The position numbers were made by a program, and so were the translations under genes. Shown here one piece after another: positions 13,488 to 13,819 of a stretch of 13,819 nucleotides of DNA. Under the pieces are notes generated by a model. The model was not told the origin of the DNA, did not search any database, and was given only the letters and a program-made list of their open reading frames with translations. Position 1 is the stretch's first letter; each line of letters starts with the position of its first letter. The DNA is from Pseudomonadota bacterium (GTDB lineage Bacteria; Pseudomonadota; Gammaproteobacteria; SZUA-229): contig DAOVJH010000008.1 in NCBI GenBank assembly GCA_030673345.1, positions 1 through 13,819 of the forward strand, read 5' to 3'.

Positions 13488-13819
13488 CTATTTAGCAGCA
13501 GGCGCTGGTGCAGCTACAGCAGGCGCAGCTTGAGGCGCTGGAGCGTAACCTTGTGGTGCATAACCGTTGTAGTAACCATTGTTATAACCGTTAGAACCAT
13601 TGTAGTAGTTATCACCGTAGTAAGAACCGTTACCGTTACCACGACCGCGGCCTTTACCAGACGCTTTCATACCGAAAGAGAAAGAACCGTCAAACTCGCC
13701 GTCACCAGCACCGTTACCGTTGCTGTTATTGTTCCAGTTGTTGTTACCGTTGTAATTAGAGTTGTTGTTATCGCCGAAGAAAGGCATATCCCAATCAGCA
13801 GAAACAGCAGTAGAAGTAG
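13488..13819 (-). CDS. sulfur globule family protein, 5'-truncated by the window edge
   Basis: The frame is open to the last base; the Met at 13787 is internal. Of the signal peptide only TSTAVSA remains, followed by the mature start DWDMPFFGDNNNSN, the same as in the gene at 11481. Visible are 109 residues forming one module: Asn/Gly-rich start, GAGDGEFDGSFSFGM, GKGRGRGNGNG, a Tyr-Asn-Gly tail and an Ala/Pro end. Compared with the first module of the 11481 protein it lacks four residues (DFDG, 12 bp, between short direct repeats) and has a Lys to Arg change. From 13700 to 13819 the DNA is nearly identical to 12020-12125, apart from a few third-position changes, which points to recent duplication or gene conversion. 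With its single module it is about half the length of its paralogue. It is followed after 101 bp by the coiled-coil gene at 12595 and may be co-transcribed with it. Confidence 0.87.
   Translation of the reverse strand, partial: TSTAVSADWDMPFFGDNNNSNYNGNNNWNNNSNGNGAGDGEFDGSFSFGMKASGKGRGRGNGNGSYYGDNYYNGSNGYNNGYYNGYAPQGYAPAPQAAPAVAAPAPAAK

Overview
The window looks like chromosome of a gammaproteobacterial sulfur oxidiser. Two things support this: the left half holds housekeeping genes whose closest recognisable relatives are gammaproteobacterial (an AlaA that follows the E. coli protein almost motif for motif, an AroG-type DAHP synthase, a YigB-like phosphatase, YggS), and the right third encodes three secreted Asn/Gly/Tyr-rich proteins of the sulfur globule protein type, which in Chromatiaceae and relatives coat periplasmic elemental-sulfur inclusions. 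No species can be named from the sequence alone. There are no rRNA or tRNA genes, CRISPR arrays, transposases or phage genes.

Left part (1-8797), mostly plus strand: the 3' end of a SPOR-domain protein gene; a YigB-like HAD phosphatase; aroG; then ispG on the minus strand, convergent with aroG across a long inverted repeat made from a 7-bp tandem repeat; divergent from ispG, a COG3199-type ATP-NAD kinase followed after 18 bp by apeB (M18 aminopeptidase); a 415-bp gap with a terminator, a possible small RNA and a structured 52-bp repeat; then the tightly spaced pair alaA-yggS.

Right part (8798-13819), entirely minus strand. In transcription order: a 5'-truncated sulfur globule-type gene (13488-13819), a membrane-anchored coiled-coil gene (12595-13386), a sulfur globule-type gene with an internal duplication (11481-12164), a divergent sulfur globule-type gene (10793-11170), a second membrane-anchored coiled-coil gene (9802-10653), and a signal-peptide-bearing coiled-coil gene (9030-9563). 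Intrinsic terminators or terminator-like hairpins lie in every gap. Three genes (11481, 10793, 9030) have promoters with the same unusual sequence TTCTAA directly before the -10 box. The two membrane coiled-coil genes lack this motif and each sits just downstream of a sulfur globule-type gene behind a hairpin, so they may be expressed by read-through.

The working idea is that this is a sulfur-globule envelope locus: small secreted structural proteins plus three otherwise unrecognised periplasm-facing coiled-coil proteins that could anchor or scaffold the globule. The coiled-coil role is inference. The other notable item is a dispersed, tandem 52-bp repeat, found at two places directly after intrinsic terminators, that folds on paper into hairpins with GNRA-type loops.
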